Shown here piece after piece: positions 39,691 to 52,164 of a stretch of 64,000 nucleotides of DNA (position 1 is the stretch's first letter; the number at the start of each line of letters is the position of its first letter). The notes under the pieces were generated by a model that was not told the origin of the DNA, made no database searches, and was given only the letters and a program-made list of their open reading frames with translations. Both the position numbers and the translations under genes were made by a program. Source of the stretch: Atrina japonica (lineage: Eukaryota; Mollusca; Bivalvia; Pterioida; Pinnidae). Location of the stretch: the NCBI GenBank assembly GCA_030159075.1, contig BROG01000461.1:372001-436000 (forward strand). The letters are read 5' to 3'.

Positions 39691-40404
39691 GGCGTAAGCG
39701 GAAATTCCAAGTTGAAAAATGGTAATAAAGAGGTCGTGACAGGTAATACCGTTAAATCTGTCCCACCACTTGTCTTTAAAATGTTATCATCCAACTATAC
39801 AAAAAACAACAATCTTCGACAAAACTCGCCCCCAGATTTCGAGGCCTTTCCAATTCATGAAATTATATTCTTACGTCGCCATCCAAAATATTGTTGATTT
39901 TGCCATAGGGAAGCATCAGATCTAAAATTACATCACTTTGAAGCAGTATTTGAAGAAGTTACACGGTTGTCAGAATAATTTGAATTCACGTTATGGAATT
40001 TAATACTATGTGTAATAGGTGACCATAAATGACATCTCCTTACCCTAGTCCCTTGCCCAAGGCTTATAATATAGTCGCCTTCCCCATCTACCCATGACAA
40101 GGAGTACCGGTATTTCGTAAAATATACCTTTTTACTAAACTTCCATTTACTCCGTATGTTATTATCCCTCTCCCCGTTTATTCCGTCTAACACACAAACA
40201 CACCACAATTATGTTTTGTCACCGTCACCGTTGTGGGGGTGCATTTATTGTTAACCTCTATACCATTATATATTCGCCCCCATAGTATTTTAGTCTTCCA
40301 CAGGAAACTGTATAGAATATGGAAGTATTGCCCTCCCAACAATACAGAATTTACCGAATTGAAATTCAATAGACAGGGTTAAATTGACCAGGATATGATT
40401 TTCG

Positions 40405-40550
<146 letters not shown>

Positions 40551-40789
40551 ACACGTCACACCAAACATGTATTTAATCATCAATTATTACTAATGGTTAT
40601 CTTTCCAATATAATCTCGATATAACTGTCAACATCTCACAAAGAATTTGCTTTGATAATGTATACCTGCAATGATATAATAACAATTAGAAATCAATATT
40701 TTCTTTTGTATACACGATATATTATTTGCCTATTTTATTGCCTGCATTATCAAAGGCCGGAATAGATCGATCAACTTGTAGAATATGGA

Positions 40790-42110
40790 TTTGTCAACTT
40801 TGAACCCCCTAGCGTACTGTTTCTGTCAATCTATATCCTCAGATAACTCCCTGAAATGTCTAATCGCTTGAAAATATCTTTTACAATTCCGCCGTGCAAA
40901 GTGTCGAAAATCCATTTTTGAAACCTTTGAGGAAAATTCTTTTTACAAATCTAAGAGAATAAAAATTTGTTTTATATGTTGTAGTTTATTATCTATTGAA
41001 GAGGTATAGCCATTGTGAAGTCATTCGGATTGGTCAAATGGTTATGGTCAATAATTATTAACATGCCAAAATTCAAGCACTCCCCCCCCCCCAAAAAAAA
41101 AAAAAAATTCAAGGAGTTTCAAACCTAAATTTCCCCAAATGGTGTTGTACACCTTGTGATCAACAGTCTACATGGCGCATTTGATTGGTCTACTATGTAC
41201 CATTCTCTTGGAGAAACGGACATAAACTCTATCGCAGCTGGAGAATTTTAAAAACTTGCCAACTTTGTACTACCAAGCTGACTGTTTATGTCAATGAATG
41301 TCTCAGATAACTCGATGAGATGTCTAATCGCTTGAAACTTTCTTTTGCAATCCCTCCGTGTAAGATGTCGAAATTTAAGTTACAACATTTTGAATATCAT
41401 ACCGCAATTTAAATTTAGAATGGATTGAAATTGTATGGAATGATGTAACTGTCGGTTATGAAATTATTATTTGGAGTAAATTTAATAATCTCGCCACAAC
41501 ATTACAATCGCCACAATATTACAAGAAACACTTCCTGTGTAAGAGTGTCAAAGAATAGATACATTTCTAATTATCTATATACAATTTTGATGGCCATCAT
41601 TCCGTGTGCAGTATTTACCAGAGTTATGGGACTTAAAATCCCAAATCCTTTCGGTGTTCATCTAAATATCTATTAAACGATTGTAAGAAACGAAGATCTG
41701 TAGTGTATGTTGAACTTTCCAACTCAGTAAAAAATGGGTAGCAAATTTAAAGAAGTGACTTTTAAATAAGTTACACCCCTCAAAAAGAAAAACCAAAAAG
41801 ACCCCCAAAAACCAAACAAACAAAAAACAAAAATACGCATGGAAAATCAGAAAGAATAAAATTCCGTTTTATTTGTTAATGTTTATTATCTATTTAAGAA
41901 GCATAGCTAACGTGAATCATCCGGATTCTAGATATATGGCCAATTATCAATATACCAAAATGCATACATTGCCGCACCCCTAAGTTTCAAACCTAATTTT
42001 TTCTAATGTTGTACACCGTGTTATCAATTATATACGGGCAAATTTTGGTTAGTCTACCAAGTGCTACTGCGGAGAAACGGACCCAAACATCGTTGCAACT
42101 AGAAAAAATA
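40790..42110. repeat. Diverged tandem duplications
   Basis: tgtctaatcgcttgaaa with flanking sequence at about 40800-40925 recurs at 41260-41385. gtttattatctatt through ctcttggagaaacggacata (40980-41235) recurs at 41875-42100. This indicates a tandem array of at least two diverged units. A C11-A15 run lies at 41082-41107. Confidence 0.75.
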
Positions 42111-42194
42111 CCGATATAAATGCAAAATTACGTAACGTTTATGAATCTGTATTCCCATATACATCGGGAAAAGTGCATAATTTATACTTGAATC

Positions 42195-42608
42195 TCAGTC
42201 CAATTAAAAACCGATCTCTCAGTCAACGCTCATGCTTTCTGATATGTCGCATAAAGGATCTAACGCAATCCACTATGACCATTGGGGTCACGTGCGGGTG
42301 ACCTCTCGTAGGTATACAATGTTCGACCTTTAAAAATGAGACTTCAATGGCAAAGAGATGTAATTTATTTTATAAAAAGGAAGCCGTCAGTTCGCAAGAG
42401 TCCATCCGAATATATTGGTGAATTGAATCTATCCAACGTTATGATTTTGTGAACATCTCTTTGTCATTAGATCGCTAACAAAATTGTGTAAGTCGCCTTT
42501 TCATTGGTTGAAAATGACACACCTATGAGGTCATCCACAGGATTGCGTTAGATCCTAAACGCGACATATAAGAAAACAGGAGCAATTAGAAATCGGTTTC
42601 TAATAGAT
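42195..42608. mobile_element. Inverted-repeat (foldback MITE) element
   Basis: Left arm attaaaaaccgatctctcag, then gatatgtcgcataaaggatc, then taacgcaatcc; the right arm is its inverted copy, ending ggattgcgttagatcctaaa, gcgacatataag, aatcggtttctaat. tacttgaatc occurs directly at 42185-42194 and 42609-42618, a possible 10-bp target-site duplication. There is no coding capacity. Confidence 0.82.
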
Positions 42609-43259
42609 TACTTGAATCCTGGCTCTTCATATTAACACAGCGGCACAAAGCGAAGGTTGTCAAATTTCCCCGACCAACGGTGCCGAATTTGAAAGTGATT
42701 ATATGTCATGGTATCAGTTTTGGATATCAAATGCCTTGTACAGATGACCCAATGTACAGTTACCATAGATGACAAGCACATTCTCGCACACACGTCGAAA
42801 CACATGTGTTGTAAGAGAGCGATATCCGAATGAACATATAAACGGTCCTACTGAAAAGCTAGAGTTGGGATTGTTTATCAGTTACCATGGAGTATAGTAT
42901 ATCCACTGTTGAATGGTCAAACACCTAGGTGAGTCTTTTGTCCAGTCAGGATCAAACTATTGGTTATAACTAGTTATCAAAACAGTATATAGCAACCATT
43001 ATCGGATAATCATTAATGGAACATACCAAAATAAGGGAACCATTATCGGGAATTGAAAATTTAGGTCATGAAATACCTCGTACTAGTATCCCTGTGACAT
43101 GTAATAAACACTTGATTTTCATCATTGTTTCAAATGATCGTACGCTGAACAGATTCGGACGAGTTTAGGGTGTGCTTACTTTTGATTTGTTTGTTTTGTT
43201 GGTGTTTTATGCCACATTCAATATTTTTCAGTTATATAATATAGTTACTATAGTAAAAT

Positions 43260-43930
43260 CCATATAACCTGGCGTGGCGGAGTCTTGTGAACCCTTTTTT
43301 GACCTGGACAAATTTAAATTTTAGGTAAAATATTAAAATTACACTGACAATAGATATTACCGGGAAAAAAGGCTTCCAAGAGCTTTTAAATTAGGCCGAT
43401 CAAAATTTTCGCTCCTCGCTGCGCTAGTCGAAAACTAATATATACTCTTTCTACTCTGTAGCTCGAAATCCTGGATTCAACCAGGCTTTGTCTGTATATC
43501 TTGGATTTTTAAATTTGAACTACCGGCTTTGTACCATGTGTTGTGTTTGCTATAACATATATAACGTAACGTATATAACGTGAATAAATTTTCGTTTGCA
43601 TTTTCTCAGCATGTATTAATGTGAAAAATTCATTTGCAAAACAAATTTGCATTGGAAGTTTACGATTCCCCCTTGTGTTATTCATAGGCGTAGGAACCGG
43701 GGGCAGGGGAGCCGTCCCCACTTTTTTCACATACCGGTAATTTCTATATATTATCATCACATCTGGAATCCAGAAAAAAGCTTCCCAAAGCTCTTGAAGT
43801 AAGGCCTGCCAAAATTTCGCACCTCGCTACGCTGGGTGAAAACATTTATATACTCTTCCTTCCCCTTACTCGAATCCTGGATCCACATTGGCTTTGTCAG
43901 TATATTTTGGATTTGATGGATTTGGTTTGC
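43260..43930. repeat. Tandem duplication, two diverged units
   Basis: Unit 1 contains aaaaaaggcttccaagagct, ttcgctcctcgctgcgctag and tcctggattcaaccaggctt. Unit 2 from about 43770 contains aaaaagcttcccaaagctct, ttcgcacctcgctacgctgg and tcctggatccacattggctt. A weaker third copy is near 44640-44760. Confidence 0.78.
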
Positions 43931-45684
43931 CCTATATAAAGGTGAGTATATTTTGCTTGGCATATATGAATATAAATTTATATGTAAACAAAATTTGCAT
44001 TGAATCAAAATGTAGGCCCTACATAGGCCTATATATACGATTTTCCCTTTGTATTATCAGCTGAAGATCTGAACATTTAATCATCAATTATGTTCAATTT
44101 TTACACATAATGAATGCACCATATACCATTTGCGCGTGTACGGCGTCTTGTCACACCCCCACCATAAGAACAAAGAACAAGAAAAAATCCCCCCCTCCTC
44201 CTGATAAGTCTGTCAATTTAATTAAATATTTGGCCGGAATAAAAACCCAATGTGATAATTAACTTCGGGCTTTTAGAATTGAAAAGATAGCCAGCTGGAC
44301 CACGGGGAAACAATTATTTTGTGCCTGGAAGCTAGAGAATACCTCATCTGATTTCCGAATTAATCTATCAACGAAATATTTTTAACGATAAAGAGGTCAA
44401 AATTAAATATTTGGAGGATACTAGAACAAAACTCTTCACCGATTTTGATGTTTTTGCTAATCAAACCTCCCCTTGAGAAGGGTAATCAATGTGATTTACC
44501 AGCGGATCAGGCCTACTAGCCGTATTTTCGCTGAAAAATGCTTCCAAATTAGACAAAATATTGTTTTTACTAGATGCGTAAAACACGACACATTAATTGA
44601 TAAAATATGTGTAAACCATTTAAATTTTTCATAAAAGTCAGAAAATTAAAAACAAATTTCAGAAAATGTTCGCACCTCGTGCCGCTTGGCGAATGAATTT
44701 TAAATTAACAACCACTCAAACTTTGAATCCTTAGTCTGCTTTTGATCACAATAAGTATAATTTTATGTCACCAGCCTTAAAAACACCGACCTTTTAAAAT
44801 ATATCTAGATCCGCCACTGACGTATATATCATAGTCAAAAGGCACATGAAAACATTTTTACAGACAAAACATTTTCATTAACAAAAAGACAACAACAACA
44901 AACAAAGAAAAACACCACCCCTCACTTTTGGTTGCTTCCTACGCCACTTAAATTTGGTGAAATAAAAAGTATCCTTTTGCTAAGAATCACAGTATCAAAA
45001 CATACGACTTTTCTACTCTTTACACAATTCCACATAAAAAAATTAAAAGAGAGACTTTTTAGCACCATAGACAACTGTTTTTTCACTAAAGATGGTACCC
45101 AAAAATTTTAAAATCTAGTGATTCGTTATCATGATATCTATTTAGTCCAACACCACTCTGATTCTACAATTTTCATACATATGTCAATGCGATATATTCC
45201 GCGAACTAGAAATTAAAGATACAACATAATCAAGCATACACGCTTCTTACTTAGACATTGTACTTACTATAGACACGGACGGGAAATAAACAACTAAGCT
45301 TTACCAAAAAACGTGACGATTTCGGCTTTCCCATCGTAAATTTTCCACTTTTAAATAGCAATATCCCACGACCACCCGCATATTGAGTTTATAATTCACA
45401 AATGATTCGATATGCCAGGGCGTATTCAACATATGAACATTTCATATACAGAGGTAAACTACTCACTGACAAATTATTGACACAGGGATATCGAAAACCG
45501 CGTTTGATGTCAACGTTCCACAAATTTTATGGTCGGTATAATAGTCTTGTTTGCAATTACTTTGTTTCATGAAGTGAAATGTTGAGTTACCTGTTCGATG
45601 GCGGTTGTTGTGACGTGTGTACAAATTGTGACGAGGATTCGTTCCTCACATATTTTATTTCAATTTGACTGTGGACTAACGGCC

Positions 45685-45812
45685 GATGTGACCGGTCGAC
45701 AGGGGATGCTTACTCCTTCATGGCACCTGATCCCACCTCTTGATTTCAAGAGGTCCATGTTTGTCTGTTTTTTTATTACTAGATTTGTACCTATATCCTG
45801 GACATCCTATAG
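45685..45812 (+). repeat. Dispersed repeat Q, copy 3
   Basis: gtcgacaggggatgcttact, ggcacctgatcccacctctt, tcaagaggtccatgtttgtc and tatatcctggacatccta are the reverse complement of copy 1. It runs into the AT/TG microsatellite. Confidence 0.75.
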
Positions 45813-45827
45813 ATTTATACTTTGGTA

Positions 45828-46003
<176 letters not shown>

Positions 46004-46007
46004 TTCT

Positions 46008-46095
46008 AAATGGATTTATTATTTTCTGTTTTGATAAGTTTGTAGAGCCATCATTTGAAAACTTTGGTGTTTTTGAAAATTGTAAGGTTTTACAA
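46008..46095. repeat. Duplicated block X, copy 1
   Basis: atggatttattattttctgt, agagccatcatttgaaaact and ttggtgtttttgaaaattgt match 47405-47490 and 51490-51565. Confidence 0.85.
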
Positions 46096-46441
46096 ATTAT
46101 ATCGAAAATCGGAGCAGAAAATCCGGCCTACATTTTTCTATGGTCTGCCTATGTAATATGCGCATTTTTGCAAAACAAAATAAAAAGTAAATAACAATTT
46201 CTAGGGTATGTTTGTATATGAGAGAGAGAGATACATTGTACATATGTTTTCCATATAAGAAACACGCTTTCGCACCTCAAGTGAGATAACTCTAATTCAT
46301 GAGTGAGCCATAATCCTTGATTCAATCACATAATTTTATTTTTAACTTTCAGAATTTTCTCAACACAGTCTAAAAGCAAGTGCGTAATAAGTTTATTTTA
46401 TTCATACAGATACTTTAACAATTGTGAAAATATATTAATTT

Positions 46442-46473
46442 CACACACACACAAACACACACACACACACACA

Positions 46474-46528
<55 letters not shown>
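46442..46528. repeat. CA microsatellite
   Basis: CA units with two interruptions, inside duplicated block A copy 1 and missing from copy 2. Confidence 0.94.
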
Positions 46529-46530
<2 letters not shown>

Positions 46531-46534
46531 CAGA

Positions 46535-46640
46535 AATAACAAGGCACCTACTAACTTACAATGTCCCGGCTGGGGTTCGAACTCACGACCTACTGCACCA
46601 AACGCATGACTCCCATGTTATTTCTGTATTTGTGCATTAC
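46535..46640 (-). mobile_element. SINE-like fragment in duplicated block, copy 1
   Basis: The reverse strand contains gtgagttcgaaccccagcc, a B-box-like sequence, after a degenerate A box (catgcgtttggtgcagtagg). The corresponding copy is at 52500-52580. Confidence 0.55.
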
Positions 46641-46732
46641 GTATGATTCATTTACGCAGATAGTATCATTTCTGACCCAAGGTCCATAGTAAACGTTCAA
46701 TGTTGTAGTAATATTTCTGCTTTATTGTTTTG

Positions 46733-46734
<2 letters not shown>

Positions 46735-46818
<84 letters not shown>
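46735..46818. repeat. GA microsatellite
   Basis: 42 GA units; the homologous place in block A copy 2 has only a few. Confidence 0.95.
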
Positions 46819-46821
<3 letters not shown>

Positions 46822-46990
46822 GATGATATGGAGAGATAAATTTCAGTCGACACATGTAATTAACTAGGGTATATATACTGTTCAAGGATATGATGTACAA
46901 AATAGATATTTTGGTTCCGTTAATTTATTATATTTCAATCAAAATAACTTTTTAAAAATTAATTTACTTAAGTTTTCATAATGCTGACAT

Positions 46991-47028
46991 CAGCGATATA
47001 TAAAGCTAATTAGCTTTATATATCGCTG
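46991..47028. repeat. Perfect 38-bp palindrome
   Basis: cagcgatatataaagctaa is followed directly by its reverse complement. It is conserved at 52877-52914 in the other duplicated block with one mismatch. Confidence 0.93.
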
Positions 47029-47399
47029 CTGACATGTATCAATAAAAACATAAAAGTATTATCATCTCAATCACATAAATTCACTATATCCAGTCAGAAA
47101 ATTGATTAATTGAAAACCGCAGTTGGTCGGCGATAAGCCATTTTGAGCTTGATCCATACTAAAGGAAGTGACTTATGTCACACCGTAAAAATCATTTCCT
47201 TCCGTGTCCTCCTCCCCAAATTTAAGTTCCAGAGATCGCGGGTCAGAAATTCTGTTTTCCCAAAATTTCTATAATTTTAAATAAAAAATCAAATGAAGTT
47301 TAGAGTATCACACTCAATCTTAACGTTGACAGAAGTTAGCATTATTGCGTCGTGAAGATTTTCGTGGACAGACCAAGGATAAAATCAGAGCAAATATAT

Positions 47400-47600
47400 A
47401 ATTTTAAATGGATTTATTATTTTCTGTTCCGATAATTTTTTAGAGCCATCATTAGAAAATGTTGGTGTTTTTGAAAATTTTCAGACTTTCTTGTGATTCA
47501 TTTTAGTGTCCGCCACCATAATTCTGTTGAGTCAAAATCCACGGGAAATACCCCCAACTCTGCGTAGGTGCGTAACGAAATATGCTGATACGTGTTAATT
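47400..47600. repeat. Duplicated block X, copy 2, with extension
   Basis: It repeats block X and continues with gtgattcattttagtgtccg and aatccacgggaaatacccc, which also follow copy 3 at 51565-51640. Confidence 0.85.
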
Positions 47601-48717
47601 GCAAATCAGAACTTTATATCATCGAGATATCAAACCATCCTTATCTATCAATTTATTTTATGACATAATAATCAATGGATACACTACGATATGACTGAAC
47701 AAATCACCTGTCTCGGTTCAGTATGTTGCTTTTTAAGGTCAATTAATACGTTTTTGCTTAGGGACCACTAATTGTTCTGTTATTTGTTGTTAGGCCAATA
47801 TAGAGACTGGTTCCTGGATTTTACTTTAAAAGTATCAATGATCTTACCCTGTGCCAAATAGATATATACATCCATTTTACTTTACATATGTATCAATAAT
47901 CTTGAACCGCACCTGGCATGTTTAGTCGCACATCAATTTCAATTGTCAATTATATAGCTTCTGGCATAAAACACATGTAGTAAATACAGTAGATAGTGTT
48001 AGCAGGGACATATATAGCTTCCTTTATTCGTATCATTTAAGTACCTACTTAAAGGGGTTGTTCACCCTAAATACAAGTTGGGATTATTTGAAAGAGATTA
48101 TCTTCCTGATTGAAAAACCGAAAAAAATATTTTCAATCGATCCACGCATTTGCAAGAAATAAACCTTTATGGTTCAAAATTAAGCTGCTATAGGAAAATC
48201 CCGTTTCGTGATAGAGGGTCGTCGTTTCTGAATAGCCAATACACCAGGAAAACACTCTCTGTATTTTTTTTTTTGTCACTGACAACAAATAAATCAATTG
48301 TATCTTGTTTGAATGAAGAAGTGACTATTTCTTTTTTTGTCATCGCTATATGGAAATACTAGCGTACCTATATCTTTTAATACCCTTAATGTTGGGAAAT
48401 AATTTTACATATAATGAAATGATACGTAGTTATTCAATAGAGTGTTGTAAACGTCAAGGATGAAATATAAGATTAATTTTAGAATAGCCGATACTAATAA
48501 ATAAACATATTATGATCTCCCAACCTTAGCCGTATGTTAAAATAAGTATGAGACACTTATTTAATAAGCACTGCAGAAACGTCTCGTTATTTTTACAAAC
48601 GTGTATTGAACATTAATTATTAATTTCAATAAATAAAGCATAGATAAAGCTTTATATATTATTACTCAAAACAGCAATTCAATTTCAAAACGTACTATAG
48701 GTATATACATGTAGTCA

Positions 48718-48720
<3 letters not shown>

Positions 48721-48807
<87 letters not shown>
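48721..48807. repeat. CT microsatellite
   Basis: About 43 CT units with one interruption near the right end. Confidence 0.95.
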
Positions 48808-49195
48808 GTAAACGATGTATTAACTGTTGAAATATCATTAAAGGACCGTCCACTACCTGTATAGGTAACTCACTCTGTCGGCTCAATTAGCTTGAGTACG
48901 TTTCCACTGTGGGCCATTCATATGGGAAAATTCAACAAATCAGACAGAAATTGATTTAATTGTATATGTACACCAACTTAAACCATTGTTTTGACATTAC
49001 GCCGGATAATCATTTATGAAGAAAATAATAATTGCCCAGACAGCTAAATGTATAGACGTCAACGACAATGACAATTTTTATTCTCGTAAACGTAATAGGA
49101 TACATTGTAGAGAAGATATACAAAATGTAAGTTTCGATAGATTAATACATCGCATGCGTACAAGTCAGAAAAATAAATTTGTAATTACGGGTCGT

Positions 49196-49783
49196 TTAAC
49201 CCGGAGGACAAACTCTCTCTTTTATGCACTCAATAAATTTGGAAATTTTCCTGAGTGAATATGCTTTTGGTGATTGGAATAATTCTCTGAATTTATGAAC
49301 GTTAGGTCGAGTAGTGTATTTACGTGGTAAGTATCTATTTCTGGAGTTACATATTTCTCCATCTGTACAGACAAACAAGTAATGAAATTCATCTCCGATT
49401 GTATTTAAATTGCAGAGAGTACATACCCTATTTTCTCTCTGAACATTAGACCATCGACCCAATTCGATAGGTAATTTCAAATTACAGGTTCGAAATTTAC
49501 AAAGAAGTTTTGCTTGTTTACTTGATAGTAAATCTAAATAGTTCTCAAACTTTAACTCATCTTTAAATAATCGATAATTGATACACTTTGGAGCATTATA
49601 AACAGTACTTCTCCAGTTTTGTAAATACTGATCAAATAAAATTCTGTGTACCTCAGTTTTTAACCACATAATATTACATATATTTGGACTGTCCCATAAA
49701 TATGTCAGCCCACACTCATTTAAAATATTTTTGATACAATTTACCCATGGTAATGATTGACTTCGAATTAATCTATATAACAT
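49196..49783 (-). pseudogene. C-terminal fragment of a non-LTR retrotransposon (LINE) polyprotein
   Basis: A 195-residue open frame with the look of the region after the reverse transcriptase domain in LINE ORF2 proteins: a leucine-rich stretch (KQAKLLCKFRTCNLKLPIELGRW at about 89-111, quoted here only by its key run LLCKFRTCNLKLP), then a CCHC cluster C121-x2-C124-x9-H134-x4-C139 within CTLCNLNTIGDEFHYLFVC, then arginine- and tyrosine-rich sequence (RYLPRKY). No reverse transcriptase catalytic motif or endonuclease is present, and an in-frame stop lies a dozen or so codons upstream of the ATG. The fragment is therefore 5'-truncated or decayed, as is usual after abortive target-primed reverse transcription. 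It is not a host gene. The downstream 49000-49195 sequence may be the element's 3' UTR. Confidence 0.72.
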
Positions 49784-50094
49784 TGTGGATATTTTATTAT
49801 CAATCGACAGGTTGATTTATTTCTGGGATATGATATTTGAAAAAATAAATAAATAAATTTCGCCGAAAATTATACGTTTTAGAGTCGATTTGGTCAGAGA
49901 CATGCACATAAAACAGCGATCGATGTTCAAACTAACAACATACAATAACCAGCTGACAATTGAAGACATTTTATTTCTGTGAATTAAATTTCTATATAAC
50001 ATAGGCCGTATATAATTACACAGTCTAATCTATTATCGACATTTGTATGGTGGCTGATTCGGGACATCGTAATATCGCTTCGTTTAATACAACG

Positions 50095-50300
50095 CGATAT
50101 TACGATACGAAATGACGATATTACGATACGAAATGACGATACTACGATGCAAAATGACGATATTACGATACGAAATGACGATATTACGATACGAAATGAC
50201 GATATTACGATGCAAAATGACGATATTACGATACGAAATGACGATATTACGATACGAAATGACGACATTACAAAATGACGATATTACGATATGACGATAT
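50095..50300. repeat. 21-bp satellite in left foldback arm
   Basis: About nine copies of a unit like acgatattacgatacgaaat. Translated, this gives an artefactual repeated MTILRYE. Minor variants (atgcaaa, actacgat) alternate along the array. Confidence 0.9.
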
Positions 50301-50799
50301 TACTATATCATGACTACCATGTCTACACATGCGTCACTTCAAGGTTATGGTTAGAAGACACAAATTGGGGATACGTGATTTGCATAAAATATAACAGAAA
50401 AAATACATACCGGGCAGAACGGATATTTCAGAAAGACAATTGAATGCTATTAGAATATTTGTGTCAGATATGATAACAGATTTTTTTGAATTAAATATTT
50501 ACATAAATTATAGTTTTAGTTCATTACTTGATATCTCCCGCATACCGATAGCTAAAAAAATAATTAAAAAAAATTCAGATTGTTCTTGAATTTTGAGATG
50601 TTAAGCTTTTTTTTCTGCACAATCATACATATGACCTTAATGAAAATCATTGGCAGCAAAGAATACAATAAAGATTAAGCTATGTATATATTATATAATT
50701 AAAGAATAGCTAAATTTTGCCAGAAATGATCTTATTATTGAATATCTCTTCAAATAATTGTTCATGTATGTGTAGTTGTCACCAGAAGTGCAACATATT

Positions 50800-51107
50800 T
50801 TGACCTATTCTGTGGTCTAAAACTGAGGTAGAAAAAATGTCACTTTATAGCTCAGTTATTACGTATTGAACAGTCTTATAGAAATAGGACACCACCCTGG
50901 GTTAGGTCACGTTATAAATCAATTATTACGGACTAGACCAACTTATAGAAAAAAGAAAACTGCCCTGAGATAGGTTACTATATAGCTTAATTATTACGTA
51001 CTGAGCCGACTTATAGAAAAGAGACACTGCGCTGGGATAGGTCACTGTAAAGCTTATTTTCCACGGACTGAGCCGACTTGTAGGAAAAAGAACATCACCC
51101 TGAGGTG
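50800..51107. repeat. About 67-bp tandem repeat in the foldback loop
   Basis: About four diverged copies of a unit containing attacgtactgagccgactt, then atagaaaa, then a purine-rich stretch and aggtcact. It occupies the right half of the loop. Confidence 0.75.
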
Positions 51108-51274
51108 ATAACATTCAATTTGTCTTTCTGAAATATCCGTTATGTCCGGTATGGTTTTTTCTATTACATGTTATGCAAATCACGCACCCCCAACTTGTGT
51201 CTTCTAACCGTAACCTTGCAATTGGTGGATGAACCTCGGTTTGAAGCGACGCATGCGTAGACATGGTAATACCG

Positions 51275-51445
51275 TAATTTTGTAATATCGTCATTTCGTA
51301 TATCCTTATATCGTCACATCGTAATATCGTCATCTCGTAATGTCGTCATTCTGTATCGTTATATCGTCATTTCGTTTCGTAGTACCGTCATTTCGTATCG
51401 TAATTTATCTTCATTTCGTATCGTAGTATATCGTAATATCGCGTT
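51275..51445. repeat. 21-bp satellite in right foldback arm, inverted
   Basis: This is a degenerate array of units like atcgtcatttcgtatcgta, the reverse complement of the left-arm satellite. Confidence 0.85.
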
Positions 51446-51488
51446 GTATTAAACGAAGCGATATAACGACTTCCCGAATCTGCCACCA

Positions 51489-51640
51489 CAATTTACTATT
51501 TTCTGTTTTGACAAGTTTTTAGAACCATTATTTGAAAACTTTGGCGTTTTTGAAAATTGTAAGACTTTTTTGTGATTATTTTTAGTGTCCGCTACCATAG
51601 TTCTCTTCAGTCATAATCCACGGCAAAAACCCCGACTCGT
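51489..51640. repeat. Duplicated block X, copy 3, with extension
   Basis: It matches 47400-47600 in order. Its left edge abuts the foldback element; its right edge is joined to a SINE. Confidence 0.85.
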
Positions 51641-51925
51641 AGTTGGTGGTGACCCGTCGTTGTTCCGTTGTAGAGTGCTCGATTCGCAATCGGAAGGTTG
51701 CAAGTTCGAGCCTCGGGGAAGGCGACTGGCTCTTCTTGTTTTTCGGTAAAATTCGTGTCTCGGTAGGTTTCGACACGTTAAGGAACCATCACTGCTCAAA
51801 AAAGGCCGCAAGTGCCGAGCATAAGCCAAATTTTGAAACCCTTAACCGGCATTTGGTGACGTCTCCATATATGTGAAAGATTCTTGAGTGGGACGTTAAT
51901 CAACAATACAACGACTGAGTATAGC
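51640..51925 (+). mobile_element. tRNA-derived SINE, variant head
   Basis: A divergent head (gtagagtgctcgattcgcaa, aggttgcaagttcgagcctc) resembles A and B boxes. The central and tail domain matches the 10225 family: cacgttaaggaaccatcact to tgagtgggacgttaatcaac. The shared tail with a different tRNA head suggests head swapping. Confidence 0.85.
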
Positions 51926-52164
51926 TGGCAGTGTAACGTAAAATGGACCTAAAATAGACTTGCCGTAAAAAGGTACCCGGATGAATATCTACAGTAGCAA
52001 AATACTCAGGTATCCATAGAAAATTGACCTGATTCAACATTTCTGTTATTCGCCCTGTAGAAATTATACCCACATTATTTTTCTTAGGCCGAATTTTTCT
52101 ACCCCGACTTTAAACGATTGTTTTTTGTTTTTTGTTTTTGGTGAAATAAGATTTTACCACAAAA

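Larger units (their letters stand above)
46096..47400. repeat. Duplicated block A, copy 1
   Basis: It is collinear with 52165-53280. Matching landmarks are caatttctagggtatgt, gcacctcaag, cagtctaaaagcaagtgc, ggaagtgacttatgtcaca and caagttagcattatt-like sequence. The copies differ mainly in CA and GA microsatellite length. Confidence 0.9.
50048..51488. mobile_element. Foldback-type element with arms of about 400 bp
   Basis: The termini are inverted copies: tggtggctgattcggga on the left and tcccgaatctgccacca on the right. The inverted similarity continues through tcgcttcgtttaatacaacg, the 21-bp satellite, and a unique stretch (catgtctacacatgcgt / acgcatgcgtagacatg and cagaacggatatttcag / tgaaatatccgttatgt). 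Left arm is about 50048-50448, right arm about 51115-51488, with a loop of roughly 665 bp. There is no coding capacity, so it is non-autonomous. The right flank is a copy of the locally duplicated block X. No clean target-site duplication was found. Confidence 0.82.

Noticed and set aside
50095..50300. Regular 21-bp repeats resembling a CRISPR array
   Set aside because: There are no unique spacers; it is a contiguous satellite in a eukaryotic foldback element.
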